DNA of 64,000 nucleotides, from assembly GCA_963693085.1 (NCBI GenBank), contig OY856409.1, forward strand, positions 663,801,591-663,865,590, given 5' to 3'. The DNA comes from Alisma plantago-aquatica. Its lineage: Eukaryota; Streptophyta; Magnoliopsida; Alismatales; Alismataceae. Shown here one piece after another: positions 35,683-47,035 of this stretch. Position 1 is the first letter of the stretch, and every line of letters starts with the position of its first letter. Made by a program: the position numbers and the translations under genes. Under the pieces are notes generated by a model, which saw only the letters and a list, made by a program, of their open reading frames with translations, searched no databases and was not told the DNA's origin.

Positions 35683-38414
35683 AAATCAAGTAGCATTCTA
35701 ATAGATTCAAGTCTAGCAATGGGAGCATAAGTTTCATCAAAAACAGTACTTTCATGTTGATGGTAACCTTGTGCTACTAACCTTGCTTTGTTTCTTACCA
35801 CCTTACCAATTTCATCAAGCTTGGTTTTGTAGACTCACTTGGTGCATATGATTTTTCTATCATTTGGTTTTGGCACTAGAGTACACACCTTGTTCTTTTC
35901 AAACTGTTCTAGTTCTTATTGCATGGCTAGGATCCACTAATCATTTTCAAGAGCTTCTTTGACATTATTTGGTTCAAGTTGTGAGATGAAGGCATTTTTG
36001 TCTTGTTCTTTGTTGAAATCATCCCACATATTCACTCTTTCAAATGGATTGACTATGATGATCTCTTGGATGATCTTTAGCAAAACGGGGAGTAGGATCC
36101 TTCTTTTCATCTTCTTTTGGGCCTTCTTCTTCAGCCACCACTTTTCCTTTGTTGTTGATGTTGAGTTCTTTTAATCTAGGGATCACTTATCTGTAACATA
36201 ATCATTCATAACATTTTTGGAAATAGAGGGGTTAGCTTCAATAAACCCAACATTGATAAATTCTTCTATTTTATATAGTTCAATGTTAAACACTCTATAA
36301 GATCTACTTGTAGTGTTATAGCCAAGAAAAAAAAGCCTTGTAAGATTTTGCATCAAACTTATCAAGAGAATCTTTGATGTTCGAAATAAAACATGGACAA
36401 CTAAAGATATGAAAGAAGTCGATAGAAAGCTTTCTACCATGCCATAACTCATAAGGGGTTTACTTAAGCAAAGGATGTGTAAAAACCTAGTTTTGCCCAA
36501 AACATGCGGTGCTAACAACTTCAACCAAAAACTTCTTAGGAGCGTCATAATCCAAGAGCATTGTTCTAGCCATTTTTTGTAAAGATCTATTCTTCCTCTC
36601 AACTAGTCATTTTGTTAAGGTGTACGGGGGAATAGTTGTGTGTGTACCCAAATTTTTCACAAGATCTTTCAAACAAATCATTTTCAAATTCTCTCTATTC
36701 ACTACGGATAAAGACAATTAGGTAAGAAACTTCGTTTAAAATTTGTTTGCAAAAAGTCGAGAAGACATCAAGTGTGTCAATTTTTTGAAACCAAAAAGAA
36801 AGTCCAAGTAAAATGAGTGATATCATCAACAATCACGAGGCAATACTTGCTACCACTAATATTTTGAGTTCTCATTGGTCCAAATAGATCAATATAAAGA
36901 AGTTCAAGAGCTCTCTTAGTGCTAAGGACTCCTTTGAATTTAAAGGAGGATCTAGTTTGCTTTCCTTATGTGCAAGGTTAGAATTCCTCATCCTTCTCAA
37001 AGTCCAATTTTGGAAGTCCTTTAACCAATTCCTTTTTGCTCAACTTCTTCATTTGATGCATATTTACTTGAACAAGACTATAGTGCCACAAAGATATATC
37101 ACCTTATCAACAACTACACAATTACCAAGATTAAGATTAAGAGAATCAAGAACAATAATATAGAGATTTCCATTTCTAGTTCCCTTATAAATGACATTGT
37201 AAGTGAGGGAATGTAGAAGAAAGCATTCATAAGAAGTAAAAGGAACAAGATATCCATTGGCACATAGTTGACTAATATTAATGAAATTGTGATGTAGGCC
37301 ATACATAATAAGAACATTTTTTATGCATAGTGAATCACATACACCACCCTCTCCTTTAAATTTACCTTTCTTGTTGTCCCCAAAAGTCACTGAGCCTCAT
37401 TTCCTTTTAATGAGAGTGTTGAAGTGGTCTTTATCACTAGTCATATGCTTGGATCATCCAATATCAACAATCTATTTTCCTTTGTCCTACATAGAAAGGA
37501 GAGGTCAGTGCCTAATTCAAACTTTGGGATTCAGAGTTAGTTTTGGGACCCATTTCATGTTTGGGTTGGTCCCCTTCATCTTATAAGGACAAAAAGTAGT
37601 ATAATGATCATCACTCTTATGATGAGAGCAAACAATTGATGTCTTAGAGTTAGAAGTCTCGCCATGGTATATTGGAGGGCCCTTTCTCTTTTTATTACCT
37701 TTCCCCTTGTCCTTAGGTTCTCCCTCATATCCCAAATCACTACTACCCACTTGTTTGGTAGAGTGTTCTCAGACTTCACTTAGAGATTCTTTTACCTTTG
37801 AGGAATCTTTGCAAGGATGATCTAAGATATTGGTTATCATTACTAAGAGTTATGATTGTAGAATAAAGACTACCAATATCATCTTGAACATACATTACAT
37901 CGGCCTCCAAATAGAGGGTTTAGTCAAGTAAGAATATTTTTCAAGAGTTAAGCTAGCTACTTATTTATTAGGAAAAATAGGTCTAAATTTAAGATCATTT
38001 ACTTTAGTAAGAATCCTAGAATTTTTAGTTCTGAGTATGACAAGTTCATCAACATAGGTTTGGTTTTAATCTTTAAGATCATCCATTTTCTTAACATACA
38101 TACCATTTTCAGTTGCAACACCATTATATTTAAGTTCTAATTCAAGAAGTTGCCCTTGCAAGGAGTCTATGCTATCAATATGAGTTTTCTCATTTTGTTC
38201 AAGCACTTCAATTCTAGCATATAAAACATCTATGATCTTCCCCAATCTCTTCTTTTTATAATTTCACTTAGAACAAGAATAAGGGGAAGCATGAATCATA
38301 TTGATGAGAGCATCTTTTGACAGTTCTTTTGAACTTTCCTCATTTACATCTTCACTTATATATGCCATAAGGGAAATGTGATACTCTCTTTAATTTAAGC
38401 TAGAATCATTGATG
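35683..38414 (-). pseudogene. Copia pol remnant: protease, integrase and start of reverse transcriptase
   Basis: Minus-strand pieces in copia order are: a protease-like site near 37480-37430 (VDIG, stop, SKHMTSDK); the GAG-pre-integrase segment at 37390-37064 (LHHNFINISQLC); the integrase start near 36860-36800 (GSKYCLVIVDDITHFTW); the integrase end near 36600 (KNRSLQKMARTML); the region with FLGYNTTSRSYRVFN near 36340-36280; and the RT start at 35801 (VRNKARLVAQGYHQ, FDETYAPIARLESIRMLL). RT then ends abruptly at the LTR start, so the rest of RT and all of RNase H are deleted. Integrase before RT identifies Ty1/copia. The lineage is probably SIRE/Maximus-like, judging by long LTRs and RT, with low certainty. 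Confidence 0.8.
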
Positions 38415-38419
38415 AAGAC
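38415..38419 (+). repeat. TSD of gypsy-2, left copy (AAGAC)
   Basis: AAGAC precedes the LTR at 38420 and recurs at 49958-49962 after the second LTR. It marks the point where gypsy-2 entered the copia gag-pol region. Confidence 0.9.
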
Positions 38420-41333
38420 TATAACATAATGAATCTTAGATGTAATCTCCATGTAAACCTTTTTCCCAAGTTTCCCTTTCATTTCCGTCCTTTATGTCGT
38501 TCATATTTAATTAGTGGAATTTATAGTGGTTTAGTGAACATTTATTCACTAATTGTACCAATATAAGGGTTTATGCACAAATACCTTAGTGAAATCTTAT
38601 TTAAGGATCTAAAATGCAAAATCACCACTTTAGTAGAACAATGGTATATTAATTTGTGCTAGAAGTGCAAGGTCCTAAACCTTGATTAAATGTATTAGAC
38701 AAGATTAACTACCATAATTAAGTTCTATAAACCTTAATATAACTTTTTTGTGTGATTTGAAAACATAAAATGAGCATAAGTTTTAAATTTGGTTCGATTT
38801 GAATGTTGTTTGTGCAAGTTATACAATTTTAGGTACATTCTGGACTTTTATGCAATTTACCAATTGGGAGGTTTTCTTTGCAAATTATTACCTGAATTTT
38901 AATCCTTAGATATTCCCTTATGATTCTCAAGATTTTGAACCATGGGGAACCTGGTTGCACCTTGGTTTGAAGGTGTTTCTCTCCAAGGGCATTATAGGGA
39001 TTACCCTCTTTATAAATGAGCTTATCTTTAAAAGCTATCAACCAATGGGGTTATTTCTTTGATTGGAGGATGGTGGGGATGGCCTAGAAGCCTCCATTGG
39101 CTTTTAGGACCGACCTTGTACATACAAGAAGTCTCTATGAGCTATCCTCTTGCATGGCCATGAAGCCTTAGCCTAAGGACACATGGAAAGTCCCATAGAC
39201 ACCTCATGCTTGCCCCCTTTCTTTATAAAGCCATGCCTACCCCTTCCCACCTCCCAATCCAAGAAGCAATCCTCTCCTTCTCTTTTATCTATCTTATATA
39301 ATCATTCTTTTTATGTTTGGCCATGAAGTTTATGTCCCAAGGTAAAAGAGGGTGCCTACCTTGGTGAAGAAGGCTCCTAGGGTTCCAAATTTCTCTATTT
39401 AGGATTTCTTAAGCTCCTCCTTGGTGATTTTGACCAAAACTAGTAAGTATCATCCTTTCCTTCTCTATTTTCATGCTGTTAATATTCCTCCCACCTTCTT
39501 ATAGGTTGGAACCATGACCTTCCATGGTAAAACTCCACCTAGAACCCTAAAACATCTCATCTCCATTCTCTTTAGCTAGGGTTTGCACCTCTAAAGTAGA
39601 GAAGGTGATCTTTGCTCAAGAAAGGAGATTGGCTTGGAGAAACCAAACCTTTTAATCTCAGGATCCTTTCTTTTTGGACCTTCTTACCTTCCTAGAGGCA
39701 AGTTTTGTTAACCCCCTTCTCATATATTGCTTACTACATGCTTAAAACTCATGCTTCTATGTTTAAAATCGATGATCTCCATCTCTATTTACCATGTTCT
39801 TCTAGGGATTTGGTTTCTTGATGTTTTACTTTCTCTAGAAGCTCTAGTTTGGTTAGATATGCAACTCCAAACCTGATCTTGGGTCAAATGATATTTTCTC
39901 CCTCTCCCTCTCTCTTCAATTATCTCGATCGGTTTGATGAGGTGGCAATTTTCTATTGGTCAGTATTGAAAAAATCATATCTTCTAATCTACTTATCCAA
40001 ATTTGACAAATAAATATGTTTTGGAATTATAAAATTAATATATATCTAATAAAAATATTTTCAAAGTCTGATTCCGTGTTTTGATGAAGGGTGATTGTTG
40101 TAAAATGAATTTAATGCATAAAAACCATAAAAAGTACATCTTAATCCTCATAACTCCAAAATTAACATAAAAAAAAATTTCATGACCAGGAGAACCTAAT
40201 AAGTTCATTGGTGATATTTTCAAAAGATAAATCCAAATTTTGCTAAAAAGTTCTGAAATTAGGGTTTCTATACATTAATGTGCATTATGTACTCTAATAC
40301 ATGTTAATACATTGAAAATAATAAAAGTGGAACTTGGACTCAATTAAAGTGGTGAAAGTTAGTAATTGATATCATAAGAGAGGTATGTGCATTACTTACA
40401 CCCTATGTTGGGATAATTGCAGCCAAAACCTATTTTTCCGTATGAGGCTTAAATGAACCATAAATCTTCTATTCTTGAATCCTAATGTTGTTCATGCATC
40501 AAATCTGATTATAATTTCTTCTTGTTTGGGTCTTATACCCCACTGCCATGCTTATTGAATATTATGACTACTCTTGCCATGACTACTTTTTTAGCATGTA
40601 GATTTATGTTCTATTTAATTTAAAGTAGCGGTACTTATGTACAACCACCCACAGAGGGCATGTATTTAATTGCCCTAGGGAATGTTTTTATTTTCCCCTA
40701 TATAATTGTGTAGGTGACTGGGAATGTCTTATTCTCCCCCACCTATAGTTTAGAGGTCTGGTATATACCTTAACCCTACTTAGTTAGGTATACATAATTA
40801 TCTTACATGCAAATCCTTTTTAATATAATTGTTAATGGCAAGTTTCTTTTGAATATAGCCTCATACTCTTGTTATCTTCATCTTATGATGAACCCTAGCA
40901 TGTTATTATTTTCTTTACTTATCTTGTTATCCTAGACTAGTTTTATGACACATACCTTGTTTTCTTTGCCCTTTTCTGGGTGCTTTCCCAACCACCCATG
41001 TGCTGGTGTTGAGCAAGGAGAAGGACAAGTTTATAGGAAGTCATCTCAGGAGTAGATCTCAAGCTATCTGAAAGGATGTCTAGGTTGCTATAGCTAGATC
41101 ATTTTCTCTTATCTTTTTCTTTTGGGAACAATCATGTAATGAACAAAGAAAGCCATGTAATAGGCTTAATACTTTTATTTCCACTGCTATTGACATTTTA
41201 TAATGTATCTCGTGCATGCTTATTTACTTAGAATATTATACATGCATCCCTCAATATCTTTTATCTTTCTAAAAAGATGGATGTTTTGTACTTCCTTTAA
41301 ATTTTAGTAAGGAGGTGATATCGCCTCTTTACA
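38420..41333 (+). mobile_element. 5' LTR of gypsy-2 (2914 bp)
   Basis: It starts TATAACATAATG and ends CTTTACA, directly before the primer site. It matches the 3' LTR at 47036-49957 over its whole length; I counted about 14 differences in the first 320 bases by eye. The first dinucleotide is TA rather than the canonical TG in both copies. The small open frames inside are LTR sequence, not genes. Confidence 0.95.
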
Positions 41334-41336
41334 GCA

Positions 41337-41348
41337 TGGTATCAGAGC
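41337..41348 (+). other. gypsy-2 primer-binding site (initiator Met tRNA type)
   Basis: TGGTATCAGAGC lies 3 bases after the 5' LTR end. Confidence 0.93.
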
Positions 41349-42105
41349 CTTTAGGAAACTATTAGGACATGGAGTTGAAGCAAAGGTGTCTAGAATGGAT
41401 CAGGGCTTCGAGGGATGGCAATATTTTCCTCCGCACTACTAGCTTGGTTTACGAGGACTTGCGTGCCCATATGATACCGGCCTGGCCTGAGCTGATATGA
41501 ATTGCCCAAAATAGTATGCTTTTAGTCAATAACGTTTTAGACATTCTTTTCTCATATATGCTTCTATTCTTTTCTCATCTATGATTTAAATACTCCTGGG
41601 AACTTAATATGTTAACCCTACCTTTCAGGATAGGTGACTTGTTCGACAGCAGGAATAAGGGAAAGGAGTCGAACCTTGATGACTCCAATGTGGGAAACAC
41701 TCATGTGACTCATGTCGGCCATAGTGTGGTCAACCCTACTACTCTCGGCACCCCCGCCTTCACACTGGAGCAAGAGTTGGAAATGTTGCACCAGTTTCTC
41801 TCCACCATGATGGGGCAGCTCCACACAGTGGCTGCCAATGCCAACAAGCCGAGGGAGTTCACCCTCACCGACTTCATAAAGATGCAGCCACCCTACTTCA
41901 AGGGTGAAAGTGAACACAACATGGTGGATAAAGCCGATGATTGGGTGTTGGCTTTAGATCAGACCTTTGAGGGTATGGCATGCTGTAATGCCCGGGCCCA
42001 CTACCCAAGGCTCTAGTAGAGTTTTAGGAATGACGATTGGCCACACAAACCACCACTGGCCTTAACTACACGATTTGTCCTCACTCACGCGCATGTCAGG
42101 ATCAA

Positions 42106-42170
42106 CTTCCCGACAGGTCACCCATCCCAGTACTACTCCAAGTAGAGCACGCTTAACTGTGGAGTTCTTT
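42106..42170 (-). other. 5S rRNA-derived segment in the Cassandra LTR (left copy)
   Basis: The minus strand reads GAACTCCACAGTTAAGCGTG, later GAGTAGTACTGGGATGGGTG and ACCTGTCGGGAAGT. These follow the box A, intermediate element and box C regions of plant 5S rRNA with a few changes. Box A is intact here. Confidence 0.9.
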
Positions 42171-42649
42171 AGTGATGGGCTCCCGAAAAAGGAGGTGCAC
42201 CTTGGTGATATGGGTAGTCCAATCATTCCTTTTAAGATCAACTTATCTGATGCCTCAAATCCTGGGATGTTACAATCTCCCCCACTTAGACTCTTGACAT
42301 CCTCGTCAAGTCTCAACTATATGGCCTCATAATCTAACCCCATTTCAGTGCAGACCCACAATGGTCCATGGACACCCAACTCCCAATCACGGAATACCAA
42401 CGCAAGGGTGGCTATGTCAACCATGGACAACCCTTTTCTACATGTGTGGACCACACAGCTCAAGACTGGCATGCCACATGCCCATGTAGGCCCCACCTAC
42501 TGGAGGGGTTATGGCTCTGATACCATTTGTAATGCCCGAGTCCACTACCCAAGGCTCTAGTAGAGTTTCAGGAATGACGACTGGCCCCACAAACCACCAC
42601 TAGCCTTAACTGCACGCTTTGTCCTCACTCACGCACATGCCAGGATCAA

Positions 42650-42714
42650 CTTCTCGACAGGTCACCCATCCCAGTACTACTCCAAGTAGAGCAAACTTAA
42701 CTGTGGAGTTCTTT
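42650..42714 (-). other. 5S rRNA-derived segment in the Cassandra LTR (right copy)
   Basis: This is the same segment as in the left LTR, but box A reads AGTTAAGTTTGCT, two bases off, and box C reads ACCTGTCGAGAAGT. In element orientation this is the 5' LTR, so its promoter is probably weakened. Confidence 0.88.
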
Positions 42715-43537
42715 AGTTATGGGCTCCCGGAAAAGGAGGTGCACCTTGGTGATATGGGTAGTCCAATCATTCCTTTTAAGATCAACTTATCTGATGCCTC
42801 AAATCTTGGGAGGTTACACATGCCCTCCTCACTAGAAGGTTCAGTTCGTGACATATGTGTTGGATGGACTGACACATGTCTGGTGGAATGGTGTAGCCCG
42901 CACTCGAGACACCTCTACCATGGAGTGGGACCATATCCTGAAGCTCTTCAGGGAGAAGTACATATATTTCTCCTTCTTGAGGAAAAAGGAATTCGAGTTC
43001 TACAGCCTCAAGCAGGGAGGCATGTGTGTGGATGACTACATCCAACTATTCCTACTTCTAGAACGCTACACCACCAACCTTGGAGCTGACAGAAGGGCAA
43101 CATTGTTCTTGGAGGGCTTGAACTACCAAGTGGGCTGAAGTCTTGTTCTGCAGCTTCCACTCACCTTCTAGAAAATGGTGGATAGGGCCCCGATCATAGA
43201 GTCCTACCCAAGATTCCAATCCTATGGACACAGTAATGGCTACAAAAACAACAAGAGGAAGAACCCTACCCAGAATGAGAATCGCGGACGTGATCGGTGC
43301 AATAGGTGCTCTCACCACCATCCTCTAGGGAGATGTCCTGCCAACAATTCACCTACTCAAAGAGACAACTGGCCTCCTTCGACCTGCCACGAGTGTGTCC
43401 AAGTTGGGCATATCCGACCACTCTGCCCCTATTTCCAGTAGGGAGAGAATAATGCCCAGTAGCCGCAATAGCCAAGGTAGAATCTGCCTCCACGGAATAA
43501 TAACAACAACAACAACCAGAACCCGAGGTGACTGCTA

Positions 43538-43918
43538 GTGGAGAGGTGGAATGGGAGAGTGTTTGCTCTCAATGTTGAGGAAGCAGACAAAGATAATGAA
43601 GTTATTGAAGGTATCTTGCATCTTAATATGCATCATATAAAGGAACTGCTTGATTTTGACTCATCCAATACTTTCATATCCTGTCAGTTTGCTTCTATGT
43701 TAGAAATAGAATCTGAGTATATGGATCATATATTAGATGTAGAAACCCTCAGTAGTAAGATTTGCTCTTCGTATCTCCAAACTCTGACCATGGACCTATG
43801 TATATCTGGTATAATGTTTCCCTCATATTTCATCTTACTCGACATGACCGCCTTTGATGTCATCTTGGGAATGGATTGGTTGAAGAGGTACAAAGTTGTT
43901 TTGTTTTATGAAGAATAA
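43538..43918 (+). pseudogene. gypsy-2 aspartic protease (degenerate)
   Basis: The active-site region reads LLDFDSSNTFIS where DSGAT would be expected, and the domain ends FDVILGMDWL, the usual gypsy protease end. The Gly-Ala of the catalytic loop is changed to Ser-Asn, so activity is doubtful. It would have processed Gag-Pol. Confidence 0.85.
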
Positions 43919-44096
43919 AAGGGTTAGTTTTTCACATCCTATTGAGGTAAGATTATGTGTCAAGGGTAGGAAGTGAGAGGATCAGAAATTTGTTATCTCT
44001 ACCATTAAAGCTAAAAAGCTAGTCCCGCAAGGGTGTAGAGCTTTCTTAGCCTCTATATTCCTCGAGGCTACACCTCCTTCTCTCGACCACATAAAT

Positions 44097-45440
44097 GTGG
44101 TAAAGTACTTCCCCGACGTATTTACCAAGGAGTTACCTAGTTTTCCAACAACTCAGGAGGTGGAGTTCTCCATTGAGCTTGTACCCAAAACTTTGCAAAT
44201 ATCAAAGCTGCCTTACCGCTTGGCCCCTGCCAAGCTTGCCGAACTAAAGAAGAAGCTAGAAGATCTTCTCGGCATGGGCTTCATCCGCCCTAGTATTTCA
44301 CCTTGGGGAGCCCCTATCATGTTCATAAAGAAGAAGGATGGTTCGATGCAGATGTGTATGGACTAACGTATGCTTAACCAAGTGACGGTGAAGAATCGTT
44401 ATCCTTTGCCTCGCATCGATGACTTGTTTGACCAGCTGAAGTCAGCCACTGTGTTCTCCAAGATGGATCTGTGAAGTGGCTACTACCAGATGTGTGTGAA
44501 GTATGATGATGTCCCAAAGATGGCGTTCATAACTCACTATGGGCATTAAAAACTCATGGTTATGCCTTTTGGCTTGACAAATGCCCATGTTGCCTTCATG
44601 GACTTGATGAACTGAGTGTTTTGCCCATACCTTGACAAGTTCGTGGTGGTGTTTATCGATGACATTTTGGTTTATTCCGAGATGTTAGAACAACATTGTG
44701 AGCATCTGTGGATTGTACTCAACACACTGTGAGAAAATCAACTCTATGCAAAATTCTCAAAATGTGAGTTCTGGATAAAAGAAGTGATGTTTCTGGGTCA
44801 TGTAATTTTTGTCGAACATATAGTTGATGATCCTGTAAAGGTAGAAGTTGTGACCAAGTGGAAAGCTCTGAAGAATCCCTGAGAGATCTATAGTTTCCTC
44901 GTCTTAGCATGTTACTATCGAAGGTTTATCAAGAGCTTCTCTGAGTTGGCCTTGCCTTTAGCCAATCTGACACGAAAGGAGGTCAAGTTCTCTTAGACAC
45001 CAGAATGTGAGAACAGTTTTTAAAAGCTGAAGGAGTGTTTGACTTCTGCTCCCGTTCTTGCCTTGCCTATTGAAGGCATACTCTATGTCATCTATACTAA
45101 TGCTTCTAAACAAGGCTTAGGGTGTGTTTTGATGCAAGATGGAAAGGTGATCGCCTATGCTTCCCGCCAATTGAAACCGAATGAAGCTAATTGGCCTACA
45201 CATGATTTAGAGCTTGTTTCCATCGTTCATGCTCTGAAAATCTGGCGACACTATCTCTATGGTGTGAAGTTCAAAGTTTTCTCCAACCATAAAAGCTTGA
45301 GGTACCTATTGACACAGAAGGATCTGAATTTATGACAAGGAAGGTGGATGGAATACCTGAAAGATTATGACTTCACCATCACCTATCATCCCGGTAAAGC
45401 AAATGTCATAGCTGATGCTTTAAGTCGCAAGAAGGATGTC
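44097..45440 (+). pseudogene. gypsy-2 reverse transcriptase and RNase H (broken)
   Basis: The lead-in FPDVFTKELPSFP and then LPYRLAPAKLAELKKKLEDL start at 44097. The RT core follows with MCMD, a stop where Tyr is expected, [21 protein letters not shown], a stop where Arg is expected, SGYYQM and the catalytic FIDDILVYS near 44656-44682. RNase H spans about 45030-45440: [19 protein letters not shown], then [20 protein letters not shown], ending [16 protein letters not shown]. At least eight in-frame stops are present, mostly TGA or TAG at Arg, Gln or Trp positions. The catalytic aspartates are intact. Confidence 0.92.
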
Positions 45441-45668
45441 GTTTATGCTGCTCTGAGATGTTCAGTGTGGGAAAATCTCAAAGATGTGACTAGTTGGTGA
45501 CCTCAACCTATCGATTCATTGGACGAAAACAAGTTGTGTGTCCATATGGCTAGTTTGACTATTACACCGACTTGGATCTCGGAAGTCATTGATGCACAGT
45601 TGGAAAGCTCTGAGATGGAAAAGATGAAGGCCTAGACTGAGAAACTGCAATCTGACTTCTCTGTCAGA

Positions 45669-46992
45669 GTGGATGGTATTGTCCGCTTTAGACAAAGGTT
45701 GTGGATTCCTGACGTGGGTGATCTGAGACAGAAGGTGTTGAGTGAAGCGCATGGGTCCAAGTACACTATTCATCCTGGCACAACAAAAATGTACAAGGAC
45801 TTACAGCAAAGCGTCTGGTGGAAGAACATGAAGCATGATATAGCTCTATTCATCGTGAAGTGCTTGACATGTCAGCAAGTCAAGATCGAACATCAACGAC
45901 TTGGTGGTCTTCTTCACCCTCTTCAAATTCCATAATGGAAGTGGGAGAAGATCACAATAGACTTTGTTACTAGTTTCCCTAAGTCCAAGAAAGGTTATGA
46001 TGTTGTTTGGGTGGTTATTGATCGGCTTACAAAATCTACTCATTTCTTGCCTTTCAAAACCAATTACAAAGTTTTGAATATGGCTCATTTGTACATTGAG
46101 TGGATCGTACGCCTGCATGGAGTACCTAAGGTAATAGTTTCTGATCGTGACCCAAAGTTTACTTCTTATTTATGGGGTTAGATTCAGGGGGAGATGGGTA
46201 CTGACTTGCGTTTTAGTACTGCTTACTACCCACAGACCGATGGTTAATCTGAGAGAACAGTTCAGATTCTGGAGGACTTGCTTCATGCTTGTGTGATGGA
46301 TTGGGGTGGTGCATGGGATCGGTATCTGCCATTAGATGAGTTTTCTTACAATAATAGCTACCAAGCTAGTATTGGTATGCCACCTTTTGAAGCTCTCTAT
46401 GGTATACCATGTCGTTCACCTTTGAATTGGGATGATGTCGGTGAACGTTCTCTAGTGAAGATAGATGATATGCAAATGATGACTGAAAAGGTACAGTTGA
46501 TAAAGAAACGCATGAAAGTTGCTCAAGACTGACAGGAGATGTATGCTGACAAGAAAAGGTCTGATGTTAACTTCCTAGTGGGTGACTATGCATTTCTGAA
46601 GATCAAGCCTATATGTTCTATTTCTAGATCTAAAGTTAAAGGCAATTTGAGTCCCCGCTATGTTGGACCATTTGAAATCTTAGATAAGGTTGGAGATTGT
46701 GCATACCTCTTAGCTTTACCTCCTTCCTATGATAAGATTCATAATATGTTCCATGTCTCTATGCTGAAGAAGTATGTGAAGGACTCTTCTCATGTGTGTA
46801 CTATTGAGCCTTTGGAGATACATGAGAATCTGACCTATGAAGAGATACCTATGAAGATCCTTGACTCCTGAGTAAAGCAATTGAAGAACAAAGAGATTGA
46901 GATGGTAAAAGTTTTGTGGAAATATAATGGTCTGGAAGAAACCACTTAGGAGTTGAGAGATGAAATGTTACATACTCACCCTTCTCTTTTTG
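45669..46992 (+). pseudogene. gypsy-2 integrase with GPY/F module and chromodomain-like tail (broken)
   Basis: The zinc segment has IHPGTTKMYKDL and CLTCQQVK. The core has VVWVVIDRLTKSTHF, then VSDRDPKFTS with the second Asp, and DG, a stop, SERTVQIL where DGQSERT is expected. The GPY/F module reads LSPRYVGPFEILDKVG near 46650-46690. The tail VKVLWKYNGLEETT, a stop, ELRDEM near 46908-46965 is a chromodomain remnant, so gypsy-2 is a chromovirus like gypsy-1. The post-core region contains a TGA at about 46530. Confidence 0.9.
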
Positions 46993-47035
46993 CTTGACAT
47001 TTTGAGGATGGAATCATTTTAAAGGGGTGGAGTTC

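Larger units (their letters stand above)
41984..42818 (-). mobile_element. Cassandra element (TRIM with 5S rRNA-like LTRs), TSD CATGC
   Basis: Two 291 bp LTRs at 41984-42274 and 42528-42818 differ at about 18 positions. Between them is a 253 bp core with no coding capacity. On the minus strand the core starts with a primer site TGGTATCAGAGC (42525-42514) and ends with a polypurine tract AAGTGGGGGAGAT (about 42287-42275). The LTRs start TGTAAC and end GGCATTACA. The 5 bp repeat CATGC flanks the whole at 41979-41983 and 42819-42823. Each LTR carries a segment matching plant 5S rRNA in the same orientation, the defining trait of Cassandra. It would depend on another element's proteins. Confidence 0.95.
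41609..43441 (+). pseudogene. gypsy-2 gag, split by a Cassandra insertion
   Basis: The first part is at 41609-41983 (FTLTDFIKMQPPYFKGE, then DDWVLALDQTFEGM). The frame resumes after the insertion at 42819 with VTYVLDGLTHVWWNGV, EWDHILKLFREKY and GMCVDDYIQLF, the typical retrotransposon gag core. A Cys/His-rich end at 43175-43441 has CNRCSHHHPLGRC (spacing slightly off) and a regular CCHC knuckle, CHECVQVGHIRPLC. Removing the 835 bp insertion and one TSD copy restores continuity across the break. Further stops occur near 42835 and 43135. Its role was RNA packaging and particle assembly. Confidence 0.9.

Noticed and set aside
38829..39041. Minus-strand frames at 38829-39041 and 47474-47659 with near-identical proteins
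   Set aside because: They are the same stretch of the two gypsy-2 LTRs; the conservation is due to LTR duplication, not to a gene.
41618..41917. Minus-strand frame of 99 codons
   Set aside because: It is antisense to gypsy-2 gag.
42106..42714. 5S rRNA genes
   Set aside because: Only part of 5S rRNA is present, twice, exactly inside the two LTRs of a Cassandra element, so these are not rRNA genes.
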